Notes under the pieces: generated by a model
Database searches by the model: none
Told to the model about the DNA's origin: nothing
What the model saw: only the letters and a program-made list of their open reading frames with translations
NCBI RefSeq assembly: GCF_000026945.1
Contig: NC_012863.1
Location: 587,501 to 651,500, forward strand
Length of the DNA stretch: 64,000 nt
Origin: Candida dubliniensis CD36
Lineage: Eukaryota; Ascomycota; Pichiomycetes; Serinales; Debaryomycetaceae
Direction: 5' to 3'
Made by a program: the position numbers and the translations under genes
Shown: one piece after another, positions 1 to 9,638 of the stretch
Layout: every line of letters begins with the position of its first letter
How positions within the stretch are numbered: the first letter of the stretch is position 1

Positions 1-1275
1 AGGAATGAAAAAGAGGCACAGTGTTTGTTTAATATATGGTTGTTGTTTGATGGTACTTTTATTGTTGTTTCATTTCGCTCATATCCGATAGACACATACA
101 CACGCACACACACACACTCACACACACAAAAAGAGAAGAGATTTCACTCATCGGCTATTTCTTCCTTTCTCCTGCCCCCCTATTATTGTTTTTGTATTTC
201 CGTTTACTTTACTCATTTCAATATTTTGTGTCAGTTTGCGGTCATCACATATACGTAATCAGTGTAATACAATAACAACAATAACTACAACAACAATAAT
301 TGGTTAGTTTTATGTCATGTGACCACAACCTATTTTTTTGATTTGCCTTATTTCTTTCTGGCCAAATTATCGGATTTCGTCTTCTTCTTTTTTTTTTTTT
401 TTTTTTTTTTTATTTTCCATTATGGTGATGATTAATTCTGTTTAATAGATATAACGATGTGACGAGGAACATTTTTTCCTGGTAAACCAACTAATTATTA
501 TTATTATTGATTATATTATGGTAGTGTTATTTTTTTTTTTTTTTTTTTTCGTTTCATTTCATTTACAAAAATACAAAGGGATATGATTCAATTTGGAATT
601 GTTTATAAATATTGTTATGAGCAACAACACCAACAACCCGGAAATGCTCACTAATTCACGCTTACGTAAACCTTAATTTGTTTCTGTTTCTGTTACTTGT
701 TTCATCATCTTCATAGTCATGAATTCTCTCTCTTTCTCTCTCTCTCTATACTCTCTCTATACTCTCTCTGTTAAGGCGTTTGTATGTCTGTGGGTGTATT
801 TTTTTTTTTGTATTTGTACATTGAAAATGATTAACCTTATTATTATTATTATAATTATTATTATTTTATATTATTATTACCATTTTACGTTTTAGTTTTA
901 GTTTTAGTTTTTTGATTGCTGTTATTGTAAATTTCTGGTTTGATTTTGATTTGCAGCTAAAAAAGTAAGACTTTCTAAATTTTATGCTTATCTCCTCCTA
1001 ACTAGAATTAACAATAGAAAAAAAAAAAAAACAAAAATTTCTCACACACACCCAAGGCTCCTAACAAATCAAATATTTATGACAATAATGATGATGACAA
1101 TAATGATTTGGCACAATTTAATTATTTATTATCAAACAATTGTGTTTTTATCTCATTTTAGTTAAACTCTTTAAGTCTATATAGTACTTTATTCTTGGTT
1201 TTTTTTGTTTTTTTTTTGTTTTTGTGGGGAATAGTTTTAGTTCCTTGTTATTGGAATGGTCATGGATTCTAGAGT

Positions 1276-1293
1276 ATACATGTATACATGTAT
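1276..1293. repeat. 18-bp perfect palindrome (ATACATGTATACATGTAT)
   Basis: The 18 bases read the same on both strands and contain two overlapping ACATGTA units. Related ACATGTA-containing words occur nearby at about 1405 and 1470. The symmetry would suit a dimeric DNA-binding protein, but I do not recognise a specific factor, and chance is possible in AT-rich DNA. Confidence 0.5.
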
Positions 1294-2113
1294 GTTACGC
1301 ACAATAACTTGAATTATTTCCAAGTTTTGTTAATAATGATTGACTTTTTTGTATTTTTCTGGGGTAACTAAATAACCAGGTCAACAGATAATATAAAAAA
1401 CCTTACATGTAATGGAGGAGTCCTTCTTCTTGTTGTTGTTGTTCTTGTTGTTGTTGTTGTCAACTGATCAACATGTAATTAAACTCAAGAAATGCAATTA
1501 GTTTTCATATTTCCAACAAACAATAACTAACTAATAAGTCAATATCGTCTTTTTTGTGGGTGTAACTATTTAATAAGATTAAAACCAGAGGATAAACAAT
1601 TGATTCTCTACCTTTCATTTATTTTTTTTTTTTCACAAATTTATGTCTTACTTTCTAATGTATATTCATTTGCTTTAGTTTTTTAAGTTAATTTTAAGGT
1701 ATAATACAGTTATGGCAATTGAATAAATGGCAATAACCAAAAGTCACAAGTCTGTTTGTGTTTGTGTGTGTGTGTGTGTGAATATTTCTTATCTCCTCTA
1801 CCAATTGTTGCTGTTGTTGGATTTTACCAAACGCCGTTAAAATTTATTCTTCGTTACCCCTATCCTATCCTATCCTCCTCCAACTCATCACTGTAACATT
1901 ATTGTTATACTATTAATTAATATATTCAACTTTAAGAATTATAACCGCAAATGACATCACCATCATTACCTATAACGATCACAAGAATATAACACGACGA
2001 CTAGTACTTCCAAAAAAAGAATATTAGATTATGAGAATAATACACGCACTATTTCTTTCTTTCTTATTTACTTAAAAAAAGGGGGAAGCCATCCTCTTTT
2101 GATGAAAGAAGTA

Positions 2114-2131
2114 TGAAATTTTCTCGATGAG
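2114..2131 (+). promoter_or_regulatory. RRPE-like plus PAC element upstream of HIT1
   Basis: TGAAATTTTC (2114-2123) is followed after one base by CGATGAG (2125-2131), about 140 bases before the HIT1 start codon. RRPE and PAC are the paired promoter motifs of yeast ribosome-biogenesis genes, which fits a snoRNP assembly factor. Seen in sequence; the function is inferred. Confidence 0.5.
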
Positions 2132-2194
2132 TTTGGATCATTAAATCATTTAAGACACACACACAAACATATGTAATTCTCCATATATACTTTT

Positions 2195-2226
<32 letters not shown>

Positions 2227-2269
2227 CATTTCTAGACTAATCTTTTATTATATTTTATCAATTTTTATA

Positions 2270-2761
2270 ATGGTATTATGTGGAATATGCAAAATTGAAC
2301 AATCAAAATATAAATGTCCTAAATGTTCAATACTTTATTGTTCATTGATTTGTTATAAATCAGAACTTCATAATCATGATAATCTCCCGACTATAACCGA
2401 CCCATCACCACCACCACCACCACAGCAACAACAAAAATCATTAATTGATACCATTAATACTACTACTACTACTACTACTACTACTGCTAGTTCTAGTTCT
2501 AGTGAAGATGATAAATTTAATAAATTATTACAAGATAATCAAATTCAATATTTATTAAATCAACCAAGTTTACAATTTCATTTATTTTCAATTATCAAAA
2601 TATTAATAGATTCAACTTTTACTCCTAAAAATAGTAATATTGAACAAAAATTAGATATTGCTAATTTAAAACTTAATGATTTAAGAATTGGTGGGGTTGA
2701 ACAAAATGAATTAATTGAAGAATTTGTTCAACGTTGTCTTGAATTAATGAATGGAACATAA
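2270..2761 (+). CDS. HIT1: HIT-type zinc-finger protein, probable HIT1 (box C/D snoRNP assembly)
   Basis: This 163-residue protein opens with a HIT zinc finger: Cys4/Cys7, Cys16/Cys19, Cys24/Cys28 and His34/His36. In S. cerevisiae Hit1 (of nearly the same length) works with Rsa1 in assembling box C/D small nucleolar ribonucleoproteins; the human counterpart is ZNHIT3. After the finger comes a low-complexity spacer of Pro, Gln and Thr runs (about residues 46-75), then a helical C-terminal part of about 85 residues. The ATG is preceded by a PAC/RRPE-like pair. It converges on the SMP-30-like gene, with a GGAT microsatellite between them. Zinc-finger family membership is clear. Assignment to HIT1 rather than another small HIT-finger protein rests on length and overall layout. 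Confidence 0.75.
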   Translation: MVLCGICKIEQSKYKCPKCSILYCSLICYKSELHNHDNLPTITDPSPPPPPQQQQKSLIDTINTTTTTTTTTASSSSSEDDKFNKLLQDNQIQYLLNQPSLQFHLFSIIKILIDSTFTPKNSNIEQKLDIANLKLNDLRIGGVEQNELIEEFVQRCLELMNGT

Positions 2762-2774
2762 AAGAGGTGGAAAT

Positions 2775-2830
2775 GATAGATGGATGGAAATGATGGATGA
2801 ATGGATGGATGGATGGATAGATGGATAGAT
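2775..2830. repeat. Imperfect GGAT tetranucleotide microsatellite
   Basis: Repeated GGAT/GATG units with occasional A substitutions lie just after the HIT1 stop codon. They probably fall in its 3' untranslated region. Confidence 0.75.
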
Positions 2831-3067
2831 ATTGCCCAGGTCAGATTTGTACAATGATTAGGAACTATATATGTATCAAGAATAAACCTGAATACGATCA
2901 AGACCCAACTAATTGACACTTTCACAAGTTCAATACACAGTAAAGTAATTAAACTTGCTTTAACCTAGAGTTGAATATTGATTAATTTGAGTTCAAATTT
3001 TCCTTATTTTTTTGCAGATGAAATGATTATATTTTTGAAAATACCAATGTTCAAATACACACATAAA

Positions 3068-3086
3068 ATATATATATATATATATT
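3068..3086. terminator. TATATA tract at the 3' end of the SMP-30-like gene
   Basis: An alternating TA run abuts the minus-strand stop codon. TATATA-type sequences are the efficiency element of yeast polyadenylation signals. Similar tracts sit at the 3' ends of other genes here (4476-4491, 7539-7559, 48041-48055). Confidence 0.4.
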
Positions 3087-4171
3087 TAAACTTTACCACC
3101 CCAAATATTTTTTTTTTGTCCATTTAAATTTTTATCAAATTTCAATTTAAAAAGAAATCCTCCTAAATCATCATCATTATTATCATCATTATCATTAATA
3201 TTATTATCAATAATAACATTTTTATCATTCAATTGTAAATGACCTGTAGTTATAAACATTTCATTATTTTTTTCCCCATTACCAAAAGTAATACAAGTTG
3301 GTCTATTAGCAGGAATATTAATTCTTTCAATTTCTTTACCTTGATTATCAACATGTAAAATAGTTCCACTATTGAAAACACAAGTATAAATTTCTCCATT
3401 ATTAGTCATTATTAATCCATCAGGTTCTGGTTGTTCAATATTAGGATAAAATTGTTTTAAATCAATAAATATTGATTTATTAATCAATTTATTAGTTAAT
3501 TTATCATAATTAAATTTCCAAATTTTAAATGTTAATGAATCAGTCCAATAAAATTCATCACCTTTATTATTAAAACATAATCCATTCAGAATTAAACTAT
3601 TTTCAATCATAACATCACAAATTAATTGATCATGATCATGATTATTGTTGTTATTATTATTGTTATTGTTATGATCAATACTAATTCGATATAATTTACC
3701 TTCAGGTTGTATACCTTCATTTTCACCAATAGAAAAATCATTCATAATTCCAATCCATAAATTCCCCCAAGGATCAATAATTCCATCATTTGATCTTAAT
3801 CGTAATTTTTCTTTGATATTATTAGTATGAGGATATTTGAAAAAATATTCAATAGTGAAATTTGAAAAATCTCCATAAGCAATACCATATTTACTACATA
3901 TAATAAGTTTATTAGGATTATTAGTTAAACAAATTGCACCAATTGATTCATCTGATGAATCCCATTTTAAAATTTCATGACAAGAAGAAGAATTAGAAGA
4001 ATTAGAATTAGGGTCGGTTTCGATATTATCTAGAAATACTCGATGAACTTCAGCTTGAATTATATCTACCCATAATAAAGTATTATTTCTTTCATCATAT
4101 GTTACTCCTTCAGTTAATCTTCCACGATATCCTTTAGGAAAAATATTATCTTTAGTAACTGTTAATGTCAT
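3086..4171 (-). CDS. SMP-30/gluconolactonase-like beta-propeller protein
   Basis: This 361-residue protein belongs to the SMP-30/gluconolactonase/LRE-like family of six-bladed propellers that hydrolyse sugar lactones or related esters using a divalent metal. Family landmarks are visible: the N-terminal EGVTYDE segment (Glu21, expected metal ligand) followed by LLWVDI; SNDGIIDPWGNLWIG near residue 130, with Asn and Asp as likely ligands; NGLCFNNKGDEFYWTDS near 200; and a PEPDG segment near 250. An Asn run of about ten residues interrupts the middle and probably forms a surface loop. The closest S. cerevisiae equivalent I know is the uncharacterised YBR053C family. The substrate is unknown. It converges with HIT1 and runs in the same direction as CDC123. 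Confidence 0.8.
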   Translation of the reverse strand: MTLTVTKDNIFPKGYRGRLTEGVTYDERNNTLLWVDIIQAEVHRVFLDNIETDPNSNSSNSSSCHEILKWDSSDESIGAICLTNNPNKLIICSKYGIAYGDFSNFTIEYFFKYPHTNNIKEKLRLRSNDGIIDPWGNLWIGIMNDFSIGENEGIQPEGKLYRISIDHNNNNNNNNNNHDHDQLICDVMIENSLILNGLCFNNKGDEFYWTDSLTFKIWKFNYDKLTNKLINKSIFIDLKQFYPNIEQPEPDGLIMTNNGEIYTCVFNSGTILHVDNQGKEIERINIPANRPTCITFGNGEKNNEMFITTGHLQLNDKNVIIDNNINDNDDNNDDDLGGFLFKLKFDKNLNGQKKNIWGGKV

Positions 4172-4494
4172 GATTGAGTATAAAGAAGATTAACCAGTAT
4201 GAAATAAAATAAAAAAAAAAAAAAAAAAATGTGGTGAGAAAAAAAAAAAAATTTATGGGTCAAAGTTTAATTTATATACGAGTGATGGTGGTGGTGGTGG
4301 AGAGTGATGGGTGGTGGGGGGACTTTGTGGGGGACACGGAGACAAGAAAGCGAAAGGAGATTGATGCTCCGAAAACTAAACTAAAAAAAAAAAAAAAAAA
4401 ACATAAAATGTTATAAAACTAATTATATTTTCTTATATTCTCTATAAATTGATTCTATGAAAACACTCTGTCTGTATATATATATATATATTCC
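4172..4494. other. Intergenic region between SMP-30-like gene and CDC123
   Basis: This 323-base gap holds the upstream region of the SMP-30-like gene and the 3' end of CDC123. It contains three A-rich runs (about 4209-4228, 4238-4250 and 4383-4400), a GGTGGTGG patch near 4290, and a TA tract at 4476-4491 beside the CDC123 stop. I see no gene. Confidence 0.6.
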
Positions 4495-5556
4495 TTATTT
4501 TTCTTTGGCTTGTAATTTATCCCATTCTCTAGCTAATTCAACCATAGCTTCAGTATCCATTGTTGCCCCAACAACTTCAATTGGTACTTGAGATTCACTA
4601 AATTCTTTAACAAAGTTTTGATTCTCCACTAATCTCAATTCATGATGATGATGATGATGATGATTGTTGTTGTTTTCTGATAATAATTCTACCCATGTGA
4701 ATAAACCAGAATCAGATTTTCTTGAGAATGGATTAATATCTATTATATAAATGTGATTCTTGGATACATATATATCAACAATATATTTATTTAATTGGGT
4801 ATTAGATTTTAATTTAGGTATCACTACATTATCAATGAATTGTGTAATCTTTTCATTCAATTCCAATTTTAATCCTTGTAAAAATTCATATTTATTATTA
4901 TCTCTTTGTGATATACCAATAATTTGATGATGTTTAATAAATACTCTAAATTCATAAGCAGGATTTATATCTTGCCATTTTGTTAAAACTAATTCATAAT
5001 TAATTTCTTCAGGAATTGTCTTTTTATTTTTCACTTCCAGAAATGGATTATCTAAATCATCACCAATATGATCTGAAGAATTTAATAATAAATATACATC
5101 ACTAACATTTTGACATTTAATTGTATTTCCTGGCATAATCCATTTTGCATCTTTAGGACTCGACCAATTTAGTTTAGGGAAAACAGCTCCTCCTATTTCT
5201 TGAATTGACTCATCAATTTTATCTTGTATATCTTGGAACTGACTAAATACATCTTCTTGTTGTTGTTGTTGTTGTTGTCCCTCATCATCATCATCATCAT
5301 CATCATCATCCCAGTCACTGTATTCATTATCACTATCTGCTTCCAATACAGTTATTTTCTTGTTACTGGTATTTGAAGGCAAACGAATACTTTCACTAGC
5401 CAAATAATCTAAGAATGTGGAAGGCAATGGCTTGATGATTTTAGATGGGAATATATTATTAGAAAATAATTTTGACCAGTTAGAATATGAACATTGTAAT
5501 ACTTCCTCACTAGTCAAATCTATAGTCTCAAATGTAGTATAATCTCTTTCTGTCAT
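4495..5556 (-). CDS. CDC123: CDC123-family eIF2 assembly factor
   Basis: This 353-residue protein matches the D123/Cdc123 family, ATP-grasp proteins that bind eIF2 gamma and promote assembly of the translation initiation factor eIF2, and so control cell-cycle entry. The N-terminal segment with SNWSKLF and FLDYLAS is characteristic. It is followed by an acidic run of about nine Asp, a Gln run, then WSSPKDAKWI near residue 130, EFRVFIKHHQIIGISQRD near 200, and the nucleotide- and metal-binding parts VDIYV and DINPFS near 265-280. A His run lies in the C-terminal third. It is transcribed divergently from CCT4 across about 325 bases. The tandem CAT/CAG/GAT-type codon runs suggest allelic length variation. 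Confidence 0.9.
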   Translation of the reverse strand: MTERDYTTFETIDLTSEEVLQCSYSNWSKLFSNNIFPSKIIKPLPSTFLDYLASESIRLPSNTSNKKITVLEADSDNEYSDWDDDDDDDDDEGQQQQQQQEDVFSQFQDIQDKIDESIQEIGGAVFPKLNWSSPKDAKWIMPGNTIKCQNVSDVYLLLNSSDHIGDDLDNPFLEVKNKKTIPEEINYELVLTKWQDINPAYEFRVFIKHHQIIGISQRDNNKYEFLQGLKLELNEKITQFIDNVVIPKLKSNTQLNKYIVDIYVSKNHIYIIDINPFSRKSDSGLFTWVELLSENNNNHHHHHHHELRLVENQNFVKEFSESQVPIEVVGATMDTEAMVELAREWDKLQAKEK

Positions 5557-5881
5557 TTGTATTTATATGGGAGGGTAAACAGGTTGTTTGATTAATAATG
5601 AATAGATGCAAAAACAAAAAAAAAAAAAAAAGAAAAATAGGAAAAACTGTATTTTGAAAGAAAACCTTCTTGAATCTTCCTTTGTTTTCTCTTTCTCTTC
5701 TTTTCTCAATATTATTACACACGCACACGCACACACGAAAGAGAAAAATGGATTTACAAATGGTGAAAAGATTGGAAAGAAAAAAATTTTTTTTTTTTTT
5801 TTTTTTTTTTAGAGACAACGATTGCCAAACGAGTTTTCTTCCATTAACAATATCATCATCACCCAAATAAATAATCAATCA
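5557..5881. promoter_or_regulatory. Divergent CDC123/CCT4 promoter region
   Basis: The 325 bases between the divergent starts contain a long A tract (about 5610-5632), an ACAC-rich patch (about 5719-5737), and a long T tract (about 5789-5811) close to CCT4. Poly(dA:dT) tracts of this kind exclude nucleosomes in yeast promoters. I see no gene here. Confidence 0.55.
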
Positions 5882-7516
5882 ATGGCATCAGTTGCAAGAC
5901 CAACAGTAGCACCATCTAATGCTACTTTTAAAGATAAAGAAAAACCACAAGAAGTTCGTAAGGCAAATATTCTTGCTGCTAGAGCTGTATCAGATGCAAT
6001 TCGTACATCATTAGGACCAAAAGGGATGGATAAAATGATCAGAACCAAAAATGGAGAAATCATTATATCTAATGATGGAGCAACTATTTTGAAACATATG
6101 GCAGTATTACATCCTGCTGCTAGAATGTTAGTTGATGTAAGTCATGCTCAAGATGTTGAAGCTGGAGATGGTACCACCACTGTTGCCATCTTGACCGGAG
6201 CATTTTTGGGTGCAGCAGAACGATTATTAAATAAGGGAATCCATCCAACTTTAATTGCTGAATCTTTCCAAACAGCAGCACAACGTTCAGTTGAAATTTT
6301 ATTAGATATGTCATATAAAATAAGTTTAGATAATCGTGAACAATTGATTCGTGCTGCTACTACTTCATTAAGTTCAAAAATTGTTTCCCAACATTCTCAA
6401 TTATTAGCTCCTTTAGCAGTTGATTCTGTATTAAAAGTTATAAATGAAGAAGAAATTATTAATGAAAATAATGAAATTACCAAAAAAAAGAATGTCGATT
6501 TAAATGATATTAGATTGATTAAAAAAGTTGGTGGTACAATCGATGATACTCATTTGGTTAATGGAATTGTATTGACACAAAATGTCGTCAAACACGCTGG
6601 AGGACCTGTACGTGTGGAAAAAGCCAAAATTGGATTGATTCAATTTCAAATATCTCCTCCTAAACCAGATATGGAAAATAATGTTGTCGTTAATGATTAT
6701 CGACAAATGGATAAAATTTTAAAAGAAGAAAGAGCTTATTTATTGAATATTTGTAAAAAAATTAAAAAGGCTAAATGTAATGTATTATTGATTCAAAAAT
6801 CAATTCTTAGAGATGCAGTTAATGATTTAGCATTACATTTCTTGTCAAAATTAAATATTATGGTTATTAAAGATATTGAAAGAGATGAAGTGGAATTTTT
6901 ATCAAAAGCTATTGGATGTAAACCAATTGCTGATATCGATAATTTTACTGAAGATAGATTAGGTAGTGCTGATTTAATTGAAGAAATTGATAGTTCAGGT
7001 TCCAAAATTGTTGAAATCACCGGGGTAACTTCAAAAAATATTAAACCAACAGTTTCTGTCATTATAAGAGGAGCTAATAATTTGGTTCTTGATGAAACTG
7101 AAAGATCTTTACACGATGCTTTATGTGTCATTAGATGTTTGGTCAAACAACAAGCTTTAATTGCTGGTGGTGGAGCTCCAGAAATTGAAGTTTCTAGACA
7201 ATTGATGAAAGAAGCTAATAAATTATCAGGGGTAGAACAATTTGTTTATAAAGAATTTGCTCAAGCTCTAGAAGTCATTCCAACTACTCTTGCTGAAAAC
7301 GCTGGATTAAATCCAATAAATGTGGTTACAGATTTGAGAAATAGACATGAAAATGGTGAAAAAGATGCTGGTATTTCTGTCAGAAGATCTGGCGCTTCAA
7401 ACACTTATGATGAACATGTATTGCAACCAGTATTGGTAAGTACAAGTGCCATTGTGTTGGCATCTGAATGTGTCAAATCAATATTAAGAATCGATGATAT
7501 CCAATTTAGTCGTTAG
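5882..7516 (+). CDS. CCT4: CCT/TRiC chaperonin subunit delta
   Basis: This 544-residue protein is a group II chaperonin subunit of the cytosolic CCT/TRiC ring, which folds actin, tubulin and many WD40 proteins. ATP-site motifs are intact: LGPKGM at residues 44-49, NDGATIL at 64-70, GDGTTT at 95-100, and GGGAPE near 426. The delta assignment rests on overall resemblance to Cct4, including the N-terminal [14 protein letters not shown] segment. I chose the ATG at 5882. The frame is open 20 codons further upstream but there begins only with a TTG, and the extension does not look like chaperonin. A charged insertion (around residues 175-190) lies in the intermediate/apical region. It converges with SAS10 across 92 bases. 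Confidence 0.95.
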   Translation: MASVARPTVAPSNATFKDKEKPQEVRKANILAARAVSDAIRTSLGPKGMDKMIRTKNGEIIISNDGATILKHMAVLHPAARMLVDVSHAQDVEAGDGTTTVAILTGAFLGAAERLLNKGIHPTLIAESFQTAAQRSVEILLDMSYKISLDNREQLIRAATTSLSSKIVSQHSQLLAPLAVDSVLKVINEEEIINENNEITKKKNVDLNDIRLIKKVGGTIDDTHLVNGIVLTQNVVKHAGGPVRVEKAKIGLIQFQISPPKPDMENNVVVNDYRQMDKILKEERAYLLNICKKIKKAKCNVLLIQKSILRDAVNDLALHFLSKLNIMVIKDIERDEVEFLSKAIGCKPIADIDNFTEDRLGSADLIEEIDSSGSKIVEITGVTSKNIKPTVSVIIRGANNLVLDETERSLHDALCVIRCLVKQQALIAGGGAPEIEVSRQLMKEANKLSGVEQFVYKEFAQALEVIPTTLAENAGLNPINVVTDLRNRHENGEKDAGISVRRSGASNTYDEHVLQPVLVSTSAIVLASECVKSILRIDDIQFSR

Positions 7517-7538
7517 GTTGAATAATATAAAAACATAC

Positions 7539-7559
7539 ATATATATATATATATATATA
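7539..7559. terminator. TA tract between convergent CCT4 and SAS10
   Basis: An alternating TA run of about 20 bases lies in the 92-base gap between the convergent stop codons. It could act as a polyadenylation efficiency element for both strands, because TATATA is self-complementary. Function inferred. Confidence 0.4.
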
Positions 7560-7608
7560 ATTACAGAGTGAATCTTGAATAGTTTCATCTACTTTGTTTA
7601 CTATTCTT

Positions 7609-9342
7609 TTACACCAACTTAACTGATCTTGACAACCCTTTCTTAATACCAGTCTTTTCACCTTCATATGGACCTCTGTTATTAGCATCATAAACTTGTC
7701 TAACTGATTTAAGTTTCTTTTGTGCCTTTTCATATTGTTTTCTCTTTTTAACTCTAGAATTTCTATATTCTTTCTTTCTATGAGGCGTAAGACCTTTGTT
7801 TTTAAGAATTTGATAATTAATTGCTCTTTTACCATCTTGACCAACTGATTCTTGTAATTCTGCCAATTTACCTTCTTTAGCAGCTTTAATTGCAGCTTCA
7901 TGAGCTGATTTTCTAGATTGTTTCTTGTTTAATTTATGTTGTTTCACTGATTGATAATAATTGTCATTTTGTTCAAACCCTTCATCATTATCATTATCAT
8001 TATCATCATCATCATTGATATTATCTGATATATTTTCATCGTCTTGTTTTTGTAATCCTCTTTTCCTTGCCTCTTCAAGTAGACGTTGTTGTCTTTCAAA
8101 TAATCTTTCTTTATATGGAACGTCCATATCACCAGAATATGATTGGTCTTTTTTAGCAGCAGCTTTATCAATTTTAGAAGTGTAAAATCTTAATGTCTTC
8201 TTACGACGTTGTTTATCTTCCATATCAATATCTTCAATATCAGCTTCTGTGAAATCATCACCATGCCTTTTAGAAACATGTTTAATAATTCTTTGTGAAT
8301 TGGCATCAATGTCAAGATCATCTGATTGATTTTCTTTTTCCTCTTCTTCTTGTTCTTCTTCTTCTTCTTCTTCTTCTTCAATTTCTGATATTTCTTCATC
8401 CTCAGATTGTTCTTCCTTAGCATCAACAAAATTTTCTTCGTCATCAATATCACTAGAAACAACATCTGAAACATATACTTTAACATCATCCATTTTGATT
8501 TCATCGGGTAACTCATTTGCCTGTCTCCAAATTTCTCTAGAACTCAATATAGTTTCCATAATTGGATTGTCTTTCATAGATACAAATGATTCTTCATTAT
8601 TCAAATTATCAACAAATATGGCAAAATATGATGATATGGCCCCTAAATAGGCTGATAATGCCACAATTTTTGTTTCTATGGATCGATTTTTATCCTCTAT
8701 TTTTTGTAAATCTTCTAATTTAACTTTCAAAATGTTTAATTCTTTCAATAATGGGATAAACTCAGGAAATGATTGTTGAAGTAATTTCAATTTATCATTA
8801 TCTTCCAAGTTTTCAATAGAACTATTACTTTCAATAATAAGTTGTTGTTGCAGTTGTTGGGTTGTTGACAATGATTCTTTATTGTCATATGAATCGGCTT
8901 TTTTCTGCCAATCTTCCATCATTTCTTCATCTAAATAATCATCCATCGCTAATTCTTGTAAATGTTTCTTCTGTTGTCTCAATGCTTCTTCTGTCATTTG
9001 TTTAGCATCTTCATCATCACTTACATCATCTCCTCCATAATAATTCTGTCTTCCTCCCCATCCTTTTCCCTCTTCTTCTTCTACTTCCTCTTCATCCTCT
9101 TCTTCTTCATCCTCTTCATCATCATTGTAGCCTGAATTTTCTTGATCATCTTCGTCATCCTCACTATCTTCTTCTACTTGCATGACTTCTTCTTCAGAAT
9201 CATCATCTTCAGATTGGTCATCACGTCCATATTCTCCAGCTTCATCTAATAATATCTTTTCCCTATTGGCATTAAATGAGTCAACTTCATCAAGTTCAAC
9301 CTCTTCTTCATTGACAGTTGTATTTCTATTTCTTCTGGCCAT
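7609..9342 (-). CDS. SAS10: SAS10/UTP3, SSU processome component
   Basis: This 577-residue protein is Sas10/Utp3, a nucleolar U3 snoRNP/SSU-processome protein required for 18S rRNA maturation and linked in S. cerevisiae to silencing. The N-terminal third is strongly acidic (Glu/Asp runs to about residue 90). The central Sas10/Utp3/C1D domain follows around residues 185-265, then a second acidic stretch. The C-terminal Sas10 domain is diagnostic: GKRAINYQILKNKGLTPHRK, then a conserved basic segment ending in GLSRSVKLV. It is divergent from RPC53 over 296 bases, a shared promoter with PAC motifs. Long Glu codon runs probably vary between alleles. Confidence 0.93.
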   Translation of the reverse strand: MARRNRNTTVNEEEVELDEVDSFNANREKILLDEAGEYGRDDQSEDDDSEEEVMQVEEDSEDDEDDQENSGYNDDEEDEEEEDEEEVEEEEGKGWGGRQNYYGGDDVSDDEDAKQMTEEALRQQKKHLQELAMDDYLDEEMMEDWQKKADSYDNKESLSTTQQLQQQLIIESNSSIENLEDNDKLKLLQQSFPEFIPLLKELNILKVKLEDLQKIEDKNRSIETKIVALSAYLGAISSYFAIFVDNLNNEESFVSMKDNPIMETILSSREIWRQANELPDEIKMDDVKVYVSDVVSSDIDDEENFVDAKEEQSEDEEISEIEEEEEEEEEQEEEEKENQSDDLDIDANSQRIIKHVSKRHGDDFTEADIEDIDMEDKQRRKKTLRFYTSKIDKAAAKKDQSYSGDMDVPYKERLFERQQRLLEEARKRGLQKQDDENISDNINDDDDNDNDNDEGFEQNDNYYQSVKQHKLNKKQSRKSAHEAAIKAAKEGKLAELQESVGQDGKRAINYQILKNKGLTPHRKKEYRNSRVKKRKQYEKAQKKLKSVRQVYDANNRGPYEGEKTGIKKGLSRSVKLV

Positions 9343-9388
9343 AGTTGGTTATATTTTTATATAGAATTGGATGTAATAAATCCAAAAA

Positions 9389-9399
9389 CTCATCTCATT
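9389..9399 (-). promoter_or_regulatory. PAC element in the SAS10/RPC53 divergent promoter
   Basis: CTCATCTCATT on the plus strand is AATGAGATGAG on the minus strand, a close match to the PAC consensus GATGAG. It lies about 50 bases upstream of the SAS10 ATG and directly next to an A-run ending in ATTT. A second GATGAG is at 9513-9518. PAC is the Pol I/III-subunit and ribosome-biogenesis promoter element, so it suits both flanking genes. Confidence 0.55.
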
Positions 9400-9638
9400 A
9401 AAAAAAAAAAAAAAAAATTTATAGACAGTTCTCTCTCTCTCTTTTCTTCTGGACTAGTTTACGTACGCACTTTGATTCTGTGTCAAGTAATAATAATTTT
9501 TCAAACCTGTGTGATGAGACAGACATAATATCAATTTTTTTTTTTTTCTCTCTCTCTTTCTCTCTTTCTTTAAAAGTAAACTCTTTCCATTGGCACTATC
9601 AATACTGATCGTTCTCTGTCTCTTAAATAAAATAAAGA

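Larger units (their letters stand above)
1..2269. other. Gene-free, repeat-rich intergenic region
   Basis: I see no convincing coding region on either strand. The stretch holds long T runs (about 388-410 and 531-549), a CA-rich tract near 95-130, a TG tract near 1757-1779, ATT repeats near 2207-2225, and an 18-bp perfect palindrome at 1276-1293. The last 150 bases form the HIT1 promoter with a PAC/RRPE-like pair. Intergenic regions this long in Candida often belong to highly regulated genes, so the far part may be the promoter of a gene to the left of the window. That last point is inference. Confidence 0.6.

Noticed and set aside
5822..5881. N-terminal extension of CCT4
   Set aside because: Begins with TTG; the family start matches the ATG at 5882.
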